A stretch of DNA of 53,931 bases. Source: Solirubrobacteraceae bacterium (lineage in GTDB: Bacteria; Actinomycetota; Thermoleophilia; Solirubrobacterales; Solirubrobacteraceae). The stretch lies in the NCBI GenBank assembly GCA_017882455.1, contig JADGPL010000022.1, forward strand, positions 1 to 53,931, read 5' to 3'. Positions 16,149 through 24,247 of this stretch are shown here, one piece after another. The translations under genes were made by a program, and so were the position numbers. The notes under the pieces were generated by a model. The model searched no databases and was not told where the DNA came from. It saw only the letters and a program-made list of their open reading frames with translations. Numbering within the stretch: position 1 is the first letter of the stretch; each line of letters opens with the position of its first letter.

Positions 16149-16523
16149 GTGCGGTGGCTCATTGACGGCATGAACGTGATCGGCACACGTCCGGACGCCT
16201 GGTGGAAGGACCGGCACGGCGCCATGATCAGGCTCGTGGACATGCTCGAGCGCTGGGCCGCCGCCAGCGGCGCCGAGGTCACGGTCGTGTTCGAGCAGCC
16301 GCCCTCGCCGCCGATCCGCTCCACGGTCATCGCAGTGGCACACGCCCCCCGACCGCGGCGCGATTCGGCAGACGACGAGATCATCCGCATCCTCGCCGGC
16401 GACACCGAGCCGGGATCGGTCCGCGTGGTGACCTCGGATCTTTGGCTCTCCGATCGGGTCCACGCGATCGGAGCCACCGTCGAGCCCTCCGCGCCCTTCC
16501 GGGCGTTGATCGAAGACTCCTGA
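16149..16523 (+). CDS. NYN/YacP-like PIN-fold nuclease
   Basis: The 124-residue product from GTG 16149 opens with VRWLIDGMNVIG, the first acidic strand of the NYN (YacP-like) PIN fold. Conserved acidic positions follow: Asp in LIDGMN, RLVDMLERW, DSADDEIIRIL and VVTSDLWLSDRV. These fit a metal-dependent RNase site of the kind known for YacP/Rae1, which cleaves mRNA on ribosomes. Its stop overlaps the start of the hydrolase-cyclase gene by one base (TGATG), implying coupling. The target RNA is unknown. Confidence 0.8.
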   Translation: MRWLIDGMNVIGTRPDAWWKDRHGAMIRLVDMLERWAAASGAEVTVVFEQPPSPPIRSTVIAVAHAPRPRRDSADDEIIRILAGDTEPGSVRVVTSDLWLSDRVHAIGATVEPSAPFRALIEDS

Positions 16524-17857
16524 TGGTGCCCAGCACGCGCTACGCGCACAGCGGCGAGGCCAGCATCGCCTACCAGGTCACCGGCGAGGGAGCCCTCGAT
16601 CTCCTGTTCCTGCCCGGATGGATCTCGCAGATCGAGCAGCTGTGGGAGGCGCCGGCGATGCGACGCTTCCTCGAGCGCCTCGCCGTGTTCAACCGCCTGA
16701 TCCTGTTCGACCGCCGCGGAACGGGCCTCTCGGATCGCACGCTGGAGGAGCAGACGATCGAGCAGGACGCCGAGGACGCTCTCGCCGTACTCGACGCCGC
16801 CGGCAGCGAACGCGCCGCGCTGTTCACCTACTCGCTGGGCGGCCTCGTCGGGGCGCTGCTCGCGGCCGACTTTCCCGAGCGGGTGGGCGCCCTGATCATG
16901 TACGCATCGGTTGCGCGCACCTCCTGGGCTCCCGACTACGACTGGGCACTTACCAACGAGGAGCGCCAGGCCATGACCGAGCGAAACGCCGACGCGTGGG
17001 GCAAGAGCGACACCCCCGTGCTGCAGACGCTCGCGCCATCGATGTCGGGCGACCGCGCGCTGGCCGAGTGGTTCGCTCGCATGCAGCGCCTGGCCGCGAG
17101 TCCCGCCGAGGCGCGGGCGATGTCGAGGTCCCTGGTCGACCTCGACGTCCGCGACACCCTGCCCCGCATCCGCGTGCCCACGCTGGTGATGCACAGGAGC
17201 CGCGATCAGGCCTGGGACATCCGTCACTCGCGCTACCTGGCCGAGCACATCGCGGGTGCGCGCTTCGTCGAGCTCGACGGCAGGGACTCGTTTCCGTTCG
17301 TGGGCGACAGCGACGCGATCGTCGAGGAGATCGAGGAGTTCCTCACCGGCGGGCGCCGGGGCGGGGAGATCGCCCGCGGCCTGCTCACCGTGATGTTCAC
17401 CGACATCGTCGAGGCCACCGCGCTCGCGGCAAGGCTCGGCGATGGACGCTGGCGCGACCTGTTGGCCCACCACGACGAAGAGGTCCGCGCCCAGCTCGGC
17501 CGCTTTGGCGGACGCGAGGTCAAGACCGTGGGGGACGGCTTTCTCGCCACCTTCGAGGGACCACCCTCGCGTGCGCTGCGCTGCGCGCTGGCGATCACCG
17601 CGGCGGCGCGTGAGCTCGGCATCGAGGTCCGCATCGGCGTGCACACGGGCGAGTGCGAGCTGATCGGCGATGATGTGGGCGGCATGGCAGTCCACATCGC
17701 CTCGCGCGTCAACGGGCTCGCCGGCCCCGGCGAGGTGCTCGTCTCGGGCACCGTCTACGGAACGGTGGTGGGCGGTCCGTTCACGTTCGAGGACCGGGGC
17801 TTCCACGAGCTCAAGGGCGTTCCGGGGCGCTGGCCGCTGTTCGCGCTGGGCGGTTGA
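16523..17857 (+). CDS. Alpha/beta-hydrolase fused to class III adenylate/guanylate cyclase
   Basis: The 444-residue protein starts at ATG 16523, overlapping the NYN stop. Residues 1-280 form an alpha/beta-hydrolase (LFLPGWISQIEQLW, DRRGTGLSD, ALFTYSLGGLVGAL, a PTLVMHRSRD Asp strand). The nucleophile elbow reads T-Y-S-L-G, so the first Gly of GxSxG is missing. Residues 285-444 form a class III cyclase catalytic domain: LLTVMFTDIVEATAL with the first metal Asp, REVKTVGDGFLATFEGP with the second, then RIGVHTGECELIGDDVGGMAVHIASRVN. Fusions of this kind occur in actinobacteria and may sense a small ligand with the hydrolase-like half to control cAMP. FAH-family and NYN neighbours are in the same orientation. 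Hydrolase activity itself is doubtful. Confidence 0.88.
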   Translation: MVPSTRYAHSGEASIAYQVTGEGALDLLFLPGWISQIEQLWEAPAMRRFLERLAVFNRLILFDRRGTGLSDRTLEEQTIEQDAEDALAVLDAAGSERAALFTYSLGGLVGALLAADFPERVGALIMYASVARTSWAPDYDWALTNEERQAMTERNADAWGKSDTPVLQTLAPSMSGDRALAEWFARMQRLAASPAEARAMSRSLVDLDVRDTLPRIRVPTLVMHRSRDQAWDIRHSRYLAEHIAGARFVELDGRDSFPFVGDSDAIVEEIEEFLTGGRRGGEIARGLLTVMFTDIVEATALAARLGDGRWRDLLAHHDEEVRAQLGRFGGREVKTVGDGFLATFEGPPSRALRCALAITAAARELGIEVRIGVHTGECELIGDDVGGMAVHIASRVNGLAGPGEVLVSGTVYGTVVGGPFTFEDRGFHELKGVPGRWPLFALGG

Positions 17858-17867
17858 GGAGCGGACG

Positions 17868-18725
17868 GTGCGGCTGATCACCTACGAGGACGATCATCGC
17901 TCCGGGTCGCGTGCCGGCGTGCTCCTGGGAGCCGGCGTGGCACCCCTCGAGGGACTGGGAGCGCCGTCGAGCAGCGTTCGCGGTCTGCTCGAGGCGCTCG
18001 ACCCGGCCGGGCTTGCAGAGCTCGGGGAGCAGGCGGCCGCAGCGACCGAGCTGATTCCGCTCGCCGGTCTGCGGCTGCACGCACCGGTGCCGGATCCGCA
18101 GAAGATCATCTGTCTCGGGCTCAACTACCGCGACCACGCGGCCGAGACCGGGCAGCCGATCCCCACCGCGCCGATGTGGTTTGCCAAGTTCGCAAACTCC
18201 CTGAGGGGCGGTGGCGAGGACGTGATCCTGCCGCGCGAGCACGCCGAGCACGTCGACTATGAGGCCGAGCTGGCCATCGTGATCGGGCGCCCCGCCCACC
18301 GCGTGGAGGCCTCTGAGGCGCTCGATCACGTGGCCGGGGCAATGGCCTTCAACGACCTCAGCGCCCGCGACCTGCAGTTCCAGAACCCGCTGTGGACCAG
18401 CGGCAAGGCGATCGACACCTTTGCCCCCTGTGGCCCGTCGCTGGTGACCCTCGATGAGATCCCAGACCTCCAGGCGCTTGGCCTGCGCACCCGCATAGAC
18501 GGCGAGCTCGTGCAGGAGGGCAGCACCGCCGATCAGATCTTCGGCGTGGCCGAGACGGTCGCATGGCTCTCGCGCACGATGACCCTGCTCCCGGGCGACA
18601 TCATCGCCACGGGCACCCCGGCGGGAGTCGGGGCGTCGAAGGGGCGGTTCCTGCACGACGGCGAGACCGTCGAAGTGGAGGTGGACGGGATCGGCGCTGT
18701 CTCCAACCCGATCCGGGTCGAGTAG
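17868..18725 (+). CDS. Fumarylacetoacetate hydrolase (FAH) family enzyme
   Basis: A GTG at 17868 after GAGGAG gives 285 residues. The signature core is PDPQKIICLGLNYRDHAAE, MWFAKFANSL, VDYEAELAIVIG (E-x-E metal ligands) and AFNDLSARDLQF. Next come a lysine in SGKAIDTFAPCGP and a C-terminal IATGTPAGVG with the metal-binding Gly-Thr-Pro. This places it with the 5-oxopent-3-ene/acylpyruvate hydrolase-type FAH proteins, which split C-C bonds or isomerise dicarbonyls with a divalent metal. It is 10 bp after the cyclase-fusion gene, so probably the last gene of that operon. The natural substrate cannot be told from sequence. Confidence 0.9.
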   Translation: MRLITYEDDHRSGSRAGVLLGAGVAPLEGLGAPSSSVRGLLEALDPAGLAELGEQAAAATELIPLAGLRLHAPVPDPQKIICLGLNYRDHAAETGQPIPTAPMWFAKFANSLRGGGEDVILPREHAEHVDYEAELAIVIGRPAHRVEASEALDHVAGAMAFNDLSARDLQFQNPLWTSGKAIDTFAPCGPSLVTLDEIPDLQALGLRTRIDGELVQEGSTADQIFGVAETVAWLSRTMTLLPGDIIATGTPAGVGASKGRFLHDGETVEVEVDGIGAVSNPIRVE

Positions 18726-19206
18726 CCGAGCGATGCCGGTCGAGGACGCGACCGAGAGCGATCTGGCGCTGCTTCAGCTGCGCCTCTGAGCGCCTATCCG
18801 GTGCACTTGACTTTGACGTGGTGGTCGAAGCCGCCCTTCGCGTTGTTCGTGTTCCAGAACGCGTGGGCGTCGATCAGATACTTCCCGGGCGGCCCTTCGA
18901 TCGGGACGGTGTCCGTGCCCGAGGAGCCATTGAAGGTGAAGATGGTCGTGGAGACCACCTGGCCGGCGACGGTGAGGACCTGGTGGACCGTATTGCCTTC
19001 GGCTTCGGGAAATCCCGTATAGACAAAGGTCACCTGGGTACAGCTGATTTCTGTGATGCCGATCCCGCCCGGGATCGTGACCGTGACGGTGTTCGACGTG
19101 CTCGCGACCGACGGCCCGTCCCCCGGCGGGGGCGTGGCCAGCGCGCTCGCGGTGTTTTCGTAGAAGCCGGTTTTGCCGTCTCGATTGACGAGCACGTGAC
19201 TGCAGG

Positions 19207-19263
19207 TGTAGGTGCTCGACGCGCCTGGCGCGAGCAGGCTTTCGCCCGGGCCACCCGCGATCG
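19207..19263 (+). repeat. 57-bp direct repeat copy 1 (inside B domains)
   Basis: This copy matches 19561-19617 at 52 of 57 positions (same strand, period 354 bp, i.e. 118 codons). It encodes APGASSTYTC plus neighbours in each B domain. The high DNA identity shows a recent internal duplication or gene conversion. Confidence 0.75.
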
Positions 19264-19560
19264 AGGCGCAATGGGCGTCGGTGAAGCTCTCGATGCGCAA
19301 CGGCACGTTGCCGGTGTTCGTCACGAGCATCTCGCAGTCGATCGTGCGTCCGACCTCGCTGGCCAGCGGTGCGGTCGTGAAGCCCGCTTCGCTGCCGGCG
19401 ATTTCCTGGAGCTTCTCGATCGAGAAGCCCGGTTCGGCGGGAACGTTTACGACGACGGCGTTGGAGCTATGGGTGATCGGCGAGCCGCCGACCGCGGCGG
19501 CGGTGGCGGTGGTGGCCTGGTTGGTGTAGGAGCCGCCGGCGATCAGCACGTGATCGCATG

Positions 19561-19617
19561 TGTAGGTGCTCGACGCACCCGGCGCGAGCGGGCTTTCGCC
19601 CGAGCCGCCCGCGATCG
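19561..19617 (+). repeat. 57-bp direct repeat copy 2 (inside B domains)
   Basis: Second copy of the repeat at 19207-19263, with five mismatches. The phase is kept with respect to the reading frame (354 bp), consistent with domain duplication. Confidence 0.75.
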
Positions 19618-20346
19618 TGCCTTCGTCGCAGTGCGGGTCGGTGAAGCTCGAGAAGGTCACCGGCACCACGCCTGTGTTGGTCACGACGATCTCGTATTCG
19701 ACCGTCTGACCGATACTGCCTGCGAGCGGGAGGGTCGTGAATCCGGCTTCGCTACCCCGTATCCGCTGCTGCTTTTCGATCGAGAAGTCGGGCTGCGCAC
19801 CTCACCTGGACGTGATGGTCAAAGCCGCCTTTCACGCCGTTGGTGCGCCATACCGCGTGGGCGTCGATCAAGTTTCCCGCAACCGCTGTGATCGGGACCG
19901 TGTCCGAGCCGGAGGGGCCGTCGAAGCTGAAGGTGGTCTTCGAGATCACGTTGTGGGCGATCGTGACCACCTGGGTGACCGTGTTGCCCGGGGCGTTGGC
20001 GAAGCCTTCATAGGAGAAGACCACGTGCTGGCATGTGATGTCGGTCGTGCCGGTCCCGGCTCCGGCAGCCTGAGCCGAGGAGGCGCCCAGCGCCGCCAGC
20101 ATCAGTGCCGCGGACAGTGCGAGCAGCAGCGATCGACCTCGCTCGCGCCGAGCGGGACCTGGGTCATCGACCACGCTTGGGGCAGCGCCCCACGCTCGCA
20201 GACATCGTCGTTCCCTCCGTCATGCCGCATGTCACTGCAAACAAGCCGCCGGCCAGCCTGCCGCCTCCGACGGGTGAGCCTACACGAGGGCCCTGTCGTT
20301 TCTCCCGAGCGCGCTGACTGCGGCCGCATGCGCCATTCACAAGCTG

Positions 20347-20376
20347 TTGACATTTGGAGCGGACTCCGGTTAGCGT
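20347..20376 (+). promoter_or_regulatory. Sigma70-like promoter of secreted protein gene
   Basis: TTGACA (20347-20352), an 18-nt spacer and TAGCGT (20371-20376) fit a vegetative actinobacterial promoter, 90 nt before the start at 20467. It predicts a leader of about 85 nt that contains the hairpin at 20396-20422. Confidence 0.55.
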
Positions 20377-20395
20377 GCTCTCAGTGCGAGTGGTA

Positions 20396-20422
20396 CATCC
20401 GGGCGCAGGGGCCCCCCGGATG
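20396..20422 (+). promoter_or_regulatory. 5'-leader hairpin before secreted protein
   Basis: CATCCGGG (20396-20403) pairs perfectly with CCCGGATG (20415-20422) around an 11-nt loop. It would form 45 nt before the start codon. It might slow the leader or stabilise the mRNA, but no known riboswitch consensus is seen. Confidence 0.4.
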
Positions 20423-20466
20423 CTCGGGACCACGCTCGGCCCTCAACGAGGACGGGGAGGGATGCA

Positions 20467-21078
20467 ATGCGCAGCAAGCTATTTGCCAGCCTCGCACCGC
20501 TGCTGGCCATCACGGCGTTTGCCGTCGTGCCCGCAGCGGCTCAGGCCACACCACATTGGTACAAAGGAGTCACGTTGGTGGGCTCCTCGCCGGTCACCGT
20601 CGCAACCGGAGGCGCACTCACGATCAACGCGTTGTCAGCGACGATCACGTGCAAACTGACAGACAGCGAGGAAATCTGGAACCCGATCGGGGGCGGAGCG
20701 GGCGAAGATCTGATGACGACGTTCACGCTGTCTGGGTGCAAAAACAAAGTCGCCTCCGCCGCCTGTCCAAAAGGTGCGCTGACGGTGAAAGCGGAAGCCC
20801 TGCCATGGCGCTCGCTGCTCTACTCCACACCGCCGCCCGGCAGCGTCATACGAGATGAAATCATGAAGGTCCGGCTGTGGGTCGGGTGTGCAGGATCGGC
20901 CGGCACGGTCGGGGACGAATTCGAAGGCACGCTGACCCCGGAAGTGGGCAACGGCGTTCTCAACTTCGGCGGCCCCGGCGGTGGGACGCTCTACGACAGT
21001 GGATCCAATCCGCTGACTGTCACGGGCGTGGACAAACTCAAAGCGTCGAAAGGCAAAATCACGGCCAAAGACCCGTGA
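20467..21078 (+). CDS. Secreted protein of unknown function
   Basis: ATG 20467 follows GGGGAGGG and opens a clear signal peptide (RSKLFASLAPLLAITAFAVVPAAAQA). The 203-residue product then has a beta-rich body (HWYKGVTLVGSSPVTVATGGALTINA) with a CK...C-K pair and AACPKGALT, consistent with disulfides. The C-terminus is Gly-rich (NFGGPGGGTLYD) then Lys-rich (KLKASKGKITAKDP). It resembles the expanded secreted families seen in Solirubrobacterales. No enzymatic motif is visible. The upstream promoter and the downstream hairpin mark it as a single-gene unit. Confidence 0.7.
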   Translation: MRSKLFASLAPLLAITAFAVVPAAAQATPHWYKGVTLVGSSPVTVATGGALTINALSATITCKLTDSEEIWNPIGGGAGEDLMTTFTLSGCKNKVASAACPKGALTVKAEALPWRSLLYSTPPPGSVIRDEIMKVRLWVGCAGSAGTVGDEFEGTLTPEVGNGVLNFGGPGGGTLYDSGSNPLTVTGVDKLKASKGKITAKDP

Positions 21079-21100
21079 GCACCACCTAGGCGTGAGCGGT

Positions 21101-21127
21101 CTGCGGCCGGCTTCGAGCTGGCCGCAG
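21101..21127. terminator. Strong hairpin between convergent genes
   Basis: CTGCGGCC (21101-21108) pairs with GGCCGCAG (21120-21127), extended inward with one G-T pair around a TTCGA loop. It lies between the secreted-protein gene (+) and the flavoprotein gene (-), so it probably terminates both. Confidence 0.7.
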
Positions 21128-21147
21128 GCGCGCACGGGACGATCGGG

Positions 21148-22341
21148 TCAGCCGCCGAACCAGCGGGCGCGGCGACTTGATCCGAAGTGCTGCTTCTCGG
21201 TTACGAGAGCGCTGGAGGGCTCTTGGAAGGCGCCTGTCGGGGTCGGCCCTGAGAGGAAGTCCACGTCCACGCGACCGACGCGACCGGAACCGAACTCGAT
21301 GTAGCAGGAGCCGCGACCGTCATAGGCGCTCGGTCGCTCGCCGCCCCTCAGATCTGCGATCAGCGAAGCCGCGACGACCCGAGCCGGACCCTCTGCGAAC
21401 ACCCCCGCTTTCGGCACTCCGGTCGCGGCAACGTCGCCGATTGCATAGACGCCGGGAAAGCGAGTCTCGAGCGTCTTCGGATCGACGGGCACGCATGTGT
21501 CCTCGATCATGCCGCTCGCCGCGACCACGTCGGGGGCGCGGTGCTTGGGGACGCCGAGGAAGAGGTCATAGGGCATCTCGCTGCCGTCGTCGAGGACCAC
21601 GACACCACGCGCCCCGTCCAGCGAGCTCACGCGACGGCCGGGGACGAACTCGATGTCACGCTCGGCGAAGGCGGCCACCAATGCACGAGATGTCTCCGGC
21701 GACGGCGGAACCGGGCTCCCGAACGGGATCACGAAGGAGATCTCGCAATCGGCGCGGACGCCCCGTGCGGACAGGTAGTCGTGCAACAGCAGCGCCGTCT
21801 CGCTCGGCGCCGGTGGGCACTTGAACGGCGCTCCGCAGATGCCCACGATCGCCCGCCCGTGCGTGAACGTGGGAAGGATCCCGGCCAGCCGTTCGGCTCC
21901 GGCCACCGAGTAGAACTCGTTGCCCGCCTCGGCCAGTCCCGGCGTTGCCTCCAGGTCATAGTCGGCTCCGAGTGCCACCACCAGCACCTCGGCCTCGTGT
22001 ACTCCCGCGTCCGTGGTCACGCGCCGCGCCTGGGGATCGATCGCGGTGATCGTCTCCTGCAGGAAGCGAACTCCCGGCTTCTCGATGTCACGGTAGGCGA
22101 GCCGGACCGCCGCGGGCGTCGTGCGTCCGAACATCACGTCGAGCTTCGAGTACCCGAAGACGAACGCGTCGTTCTTGTCGATCAGCGTCACCTCGACGCT
22201 GTCGCCCAGCTCCTCCGACAGCGACGTCGCGAGCTCGAGACCTCCGAATCCAGCCCCCAGAATGACTATCCGCGTGTCGATGGCGAGGACGATAACCGAC
22301 CGCGCCAGGCGGGCGTCAAACCGGTCGATCCCGATCTTCAA
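21148..22341 (-). CDS. FAD-dependent pyridine nucleotide/sulfide:quinone reductase-like protein
   Basis: A TTG at 22341 is the only plausible start and gives 397 residues. The FAD-binding GxGxxG is in RIVILGAGFGGLELA. LVVALGADYDLEATPG marks the second strand, and GVYAIGDVAATGVPKAGVFAEGPA is the C-terminal FAD loop. GICGAPFKCPPAPSE contains two Cys in the position of the active-site Cys of sulfide:quinone reductases. The protein therefore belongs with SQR/type-II NADH dehydrogenase relatives that feed electrons to the quinone pool, matching the oxidases elsewhere in the window. Whether sulfide or NADH is used is undecided. It begins only 6 bp from tRNA-Pro on the same strand. Confidence 0.8.
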   Translation of the reverse strand: MKIGIDRFDARLARSVIVLAIDTRIVILGAGFGGLELATSLSEELGDSVEVTLIDKNDAFVFGYSKLDVMFGRTTPAAVRLAYRDIEKPGVRFLQETITAIDPQARRVTTDAGVHEAEVLVVALGADYDLEATPGLAEAGNEFYSVAGAERLAGILPTFTHGRAIVGICGAPFKCPPAPSETALLLHDYLSARGVRADCEISFVIPFGSPVPPSPETSRALVAAFAERDIEFVPGRRVSSLDGARGVVVLDDGSEMPYDLFLGVPKHRAPDVVAASGMIEDTCVPVDPKTLETRFPGVYAIGDVAATGVPKAGVFAEGPARVVAASLIADLRGGERPSAYDGRGSCYIEFGSGRVGRVDVDFLSGPTPTGAFQEPSSALVTEKQHFGSSRRARWFGG

Positions 22342-22347
22342 CCGTCA

Positions 22348-22421
22348 TCGGGGCGGCGGGATTCGAACCCACGACCCCCTGCTCCCAAAGCAGGTGCGCT
22401 ACCAGGCTGCGCCACGCCCCG
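22348..22421 (-). tRNA. tRNA-Pro (anticodon TGG)
   Basis: A 74-nt cloverleaf on the minus strand has acceptor CGGGGCG/CGCCCCG, anticodon arm CCTGC-TTTGGGA-GCAGG giving anticodon TGG, and T-arm GTGGG-TTCGAAT-CCCGC. CCA is not encoded. It reads CCA and, by wobble, other Pro codons. Confidence 0.96.
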
Positions 22422-22490
22422 TACAGCTAAGAGTAGTCGTCACAGAAGCATCCGCACTGCGGACATCCGCTGATAGCGTCCCGGGCGGCC

Positions 22491-23756
22491 ATGGCTGACG
22501 TTCAACCACTGCGCGCGTTGCACTACGACCCATCGGTCGTAGGAGCGCTCGCGGACGTCGTGGCACCTCCCTACGACGTGATCGATGCCGCTCAGCGCAC
22601 GGCTCTGCTCGAACGCTCGCCCTTCAACGTGGTGGCCGTCGATCTGCCCCAGGGCGAGCCCGGCGGGCGCGACCCGTATGAGGCGGCCGGCCAGCTGTTC
22701 GAGAGCTGGCAGCTGCAGGGGGCGCTGGTGCGCGACCCGCAGCCGGCGCTGTGGGCTCACACCCAGGACTACACGGGCCCCGACGGGGTCAGGCGCACGC
22801 GTCGCGGCTTCTTCTGTCGCGTGCGAATCGAGGACTACGGGCCCGGCCGCGTGCGCCCGCACGAGCGGACCCATCCCGGTCCAAAGGAGGATCGCCTGCG
22901 CCTGACAAGGGCGACGCGGGCCAACATCTCCCCCATCTTCTCGCTCTTCTCAGACCCCGCTGGCGCCACCTGGCGAGCGATCGTTCCGGCCACTGATCGC
23001 CCGCCATGGGGCGAGGTGAGCGACTCCGACGGCACCGTCCACCGCCTTTGGCGCGTGGGCGAGCCCGAGGCGATCGCCTCGGTGCAGGCGGCCACGCGCG
23101 AGGCCGAGCTGCTGATCGCCGACGGCCACCACCGCTACGAGACGATGCAGGCCTATGCCGAGGAGCTGGGTGGCGAGGGCGAGCACCGCTACATCCTCAT
23201 GTGCCTGGTGGCGCTGGAGGACCCAGGACTGACCGTCTTTCCCACCCATCGCCTCGTGCGGGGGCTCGACGACGGTCGTCGCGAAGCGCTCGCACAGGCG
23301 CTCGCCCGCGACTTCGACATCCTCGAGGTGCCCCTTGAGCAGATCGCGCCGGAGCCCGGCGGTGGACCCTTGCAGCTCGGCTACATCGACGGGCGCGACG
23401 GGCGGGCTCTGCGACTGACGCTCAAGGACCAGGCGATCGCCGACGTGGCCCTGCAGGGACGCTCCGAGGCCTACCGTCACCTGGACACGGGCGTGCTGGA
23501 GACATTGGTGTTGAAGGGCGCGCTCGGTCTCAGCGACGAGGATATCTCTCATTTCAACGGGCTCTTCTACGCCCGCGACACGGCCGAGGCGCTGGCGATG
23601 GTCTCCTCAGGCGAGTACGACGCGGCCTTTCTGATGCGTCCAACCCCCGTGGAGCAGGTCCGAGAGGTGGCCGCCGCCGGCGAGAACATGCCGCCCAAGT
23701 CGACCTTCTTCTTTCCCAAGCTGCTCACAGGGCTGCTGTTCAACCCGCTGTCCTAG
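22491..23756 (+). CDS. DUF1015 family protein
   Basis: The 421-residue protein begins ADVQPLRALHYDPSVVGALADVVAPPYDVI, the hallmark N-terminus of DUF1015. It contains GRVRPHERTHPGPKEDRL (conserved His and acid) and ADGHHRYETMQAY, then ends with EQVREVAAAGENMPPKSTFFFPK. The family's best-studied members act as small-molecule kinases (SerK-like), but whether this copy phosphorylates serine is unproven. OsmC and Nudix follow in the same orientation after a 56-bp gap, so an operon is possible. It is an almost full-length, ordinary family member. Confidence 0.87.
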   Translation: MADVQPLRALHYDPSVVGALADVVAPPYDVIDAAQRTALLERSPFNVVAVDLPQGEPGGRDPYEAAGQLFESWQLQGALVRDPQPALWAHTQDYTGPDGVRRTRRGFFCRVRIEDYGPGRVRPHERTHPGPKEDRLRLTRATRANISPIFSLFSDPAGATWRAIVPATDRPPWGEVSDSDGTVHRLWRVGEPEAIASVQAATREAELLIADGHHRYETMQAYAEELGGEGEHRYILMCLVALEDPGLTVFPTHRLVRGLDDGRREALAQALARDFDILEVPLEQIAPEPGGGPLQLGYIDGRDGRALRLTLKDQAIADVALQGRSEAYRHLDTGVLETLVLKGALGLSDEDISHFNGLFYARDTAEALAMVSSGEYDAAFLMRPTPVEQVREVAAAGENMPPKSTFFFPKLLTGLLFNPLS

Positions 23757-23812
23757 CCGCAGCGGGGCTATGATCAAGCCAGAGGCAAGGCGGAGCGATT
23801 GAAGGGATCCAC

Positions 23813-24247
23813 ATGACCGATATGCAAGGGCTCACGAGGATGAAAGCCACCGCGCGGCGAGACGGTGGGACGCTCAGGCACACCGTGCAGGTTCGCGACC
23901 ACCAGGTGAGCGTCGACGAGCCGCTGGAGCAGGGCGGCGACGACACCGGCCCTGACCCGCGTGAGCTGCTCGCCGTGAGCCTCGCCTCATGCACGGCCAT
24001 CACGATGGAGATGTACGCGGCCCGCAAGGGCTGGGACATCGGTCACGTGGAGGTCGACGTCGAGTACAGCCCAGCCGAGCGCGGCTGTCCGACCAAGTTC
24101 CAGCTCGTGATGCGCCTGCCGGACGACCTCCCCGAGGAGCAGGTCGAGAAGCTGCGCGTGATCGCCGCCAAGTGCCCCGTGCACCGCGCCCTCGACGGCG
24201 AGGTCATGTTCCAGGAGCGCATTGAGCGCGTTCACCTGGCCGCCTGA
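23813..24247 (+). CDS. OsmC-like thiol peroxidase
   Basis: The 144-residue OsmC/Ohr-like protein starts at ATG 23813 after AAGGGA. It has the two redox Cys expected: one in DPRELLAVSLASCTAITMEM (about residue 62) and one in VIAAKCPVHRALD (about 121). The family reduces organic hydroperoxides or handles persulfides. The 1-Cys peroxiredoxin 0.5 kb away strengthens an oxidative-stress theme. The following Nudix gene starts inside its last codons. Confidence 0.9.
   Translation: MTDMQGLTRMKATARRDGGTLRHTVQVRDHQVSVDEPLEQGGDDTGPDPRELLAVSLASCTAITMEMYAARKGWDIGHVEVDVEYSPAERGCPTKFQLVMRLPDDLPEEQVEKLRVIAAKCPVHRALDGEVMFQERIERVHLAA

Larger units (their letters stand above)
18794..20174 (-). pseudogene. Secreted A-B-B'-A' repeat protein, frameshifted
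   Basis: Two frames fit into one protein of about 459 residues. The first (ATG 20174) has a signal peptide (LLLALSAALMLAALGASSAQA) and domain A (TTDITCQHVVFSYEGF...GGFDHHVQVRC). It then shifts at plus 19790-19792, where one extra base in a GGG/CCC run breaks the frame; removing it gives RCAADFSIEKQQ. The second frame carries two tandem DUF11/CARDB-like B domains (PDFSIEKQQRIRGSEAGF..., PGFSIEKLQEIAGSEAGF...) and closes with A' (TEISCTQVTFVYTGF...GGFDHHVKVKC), homologous to A. It is secreted, with no catalytic motif, and is probably a surface or matrix protein. The break may be a sequencing indel; otherwise domain A is cut off. Confidence 0.7.

Noticed and set aside
16127-17881. 584-residue minus-strand frame
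   Set aside because: Antisense to the NYN and cyclase-fusion genes, whose catalytic motifs are complete.
18733-18789. 18-codon frame MPVEDATESDLALLQLRL after the FAH gene
   Set aside because: Too short and without a context or ribosome site. It could be the remnant of another gene but cannot be supported.
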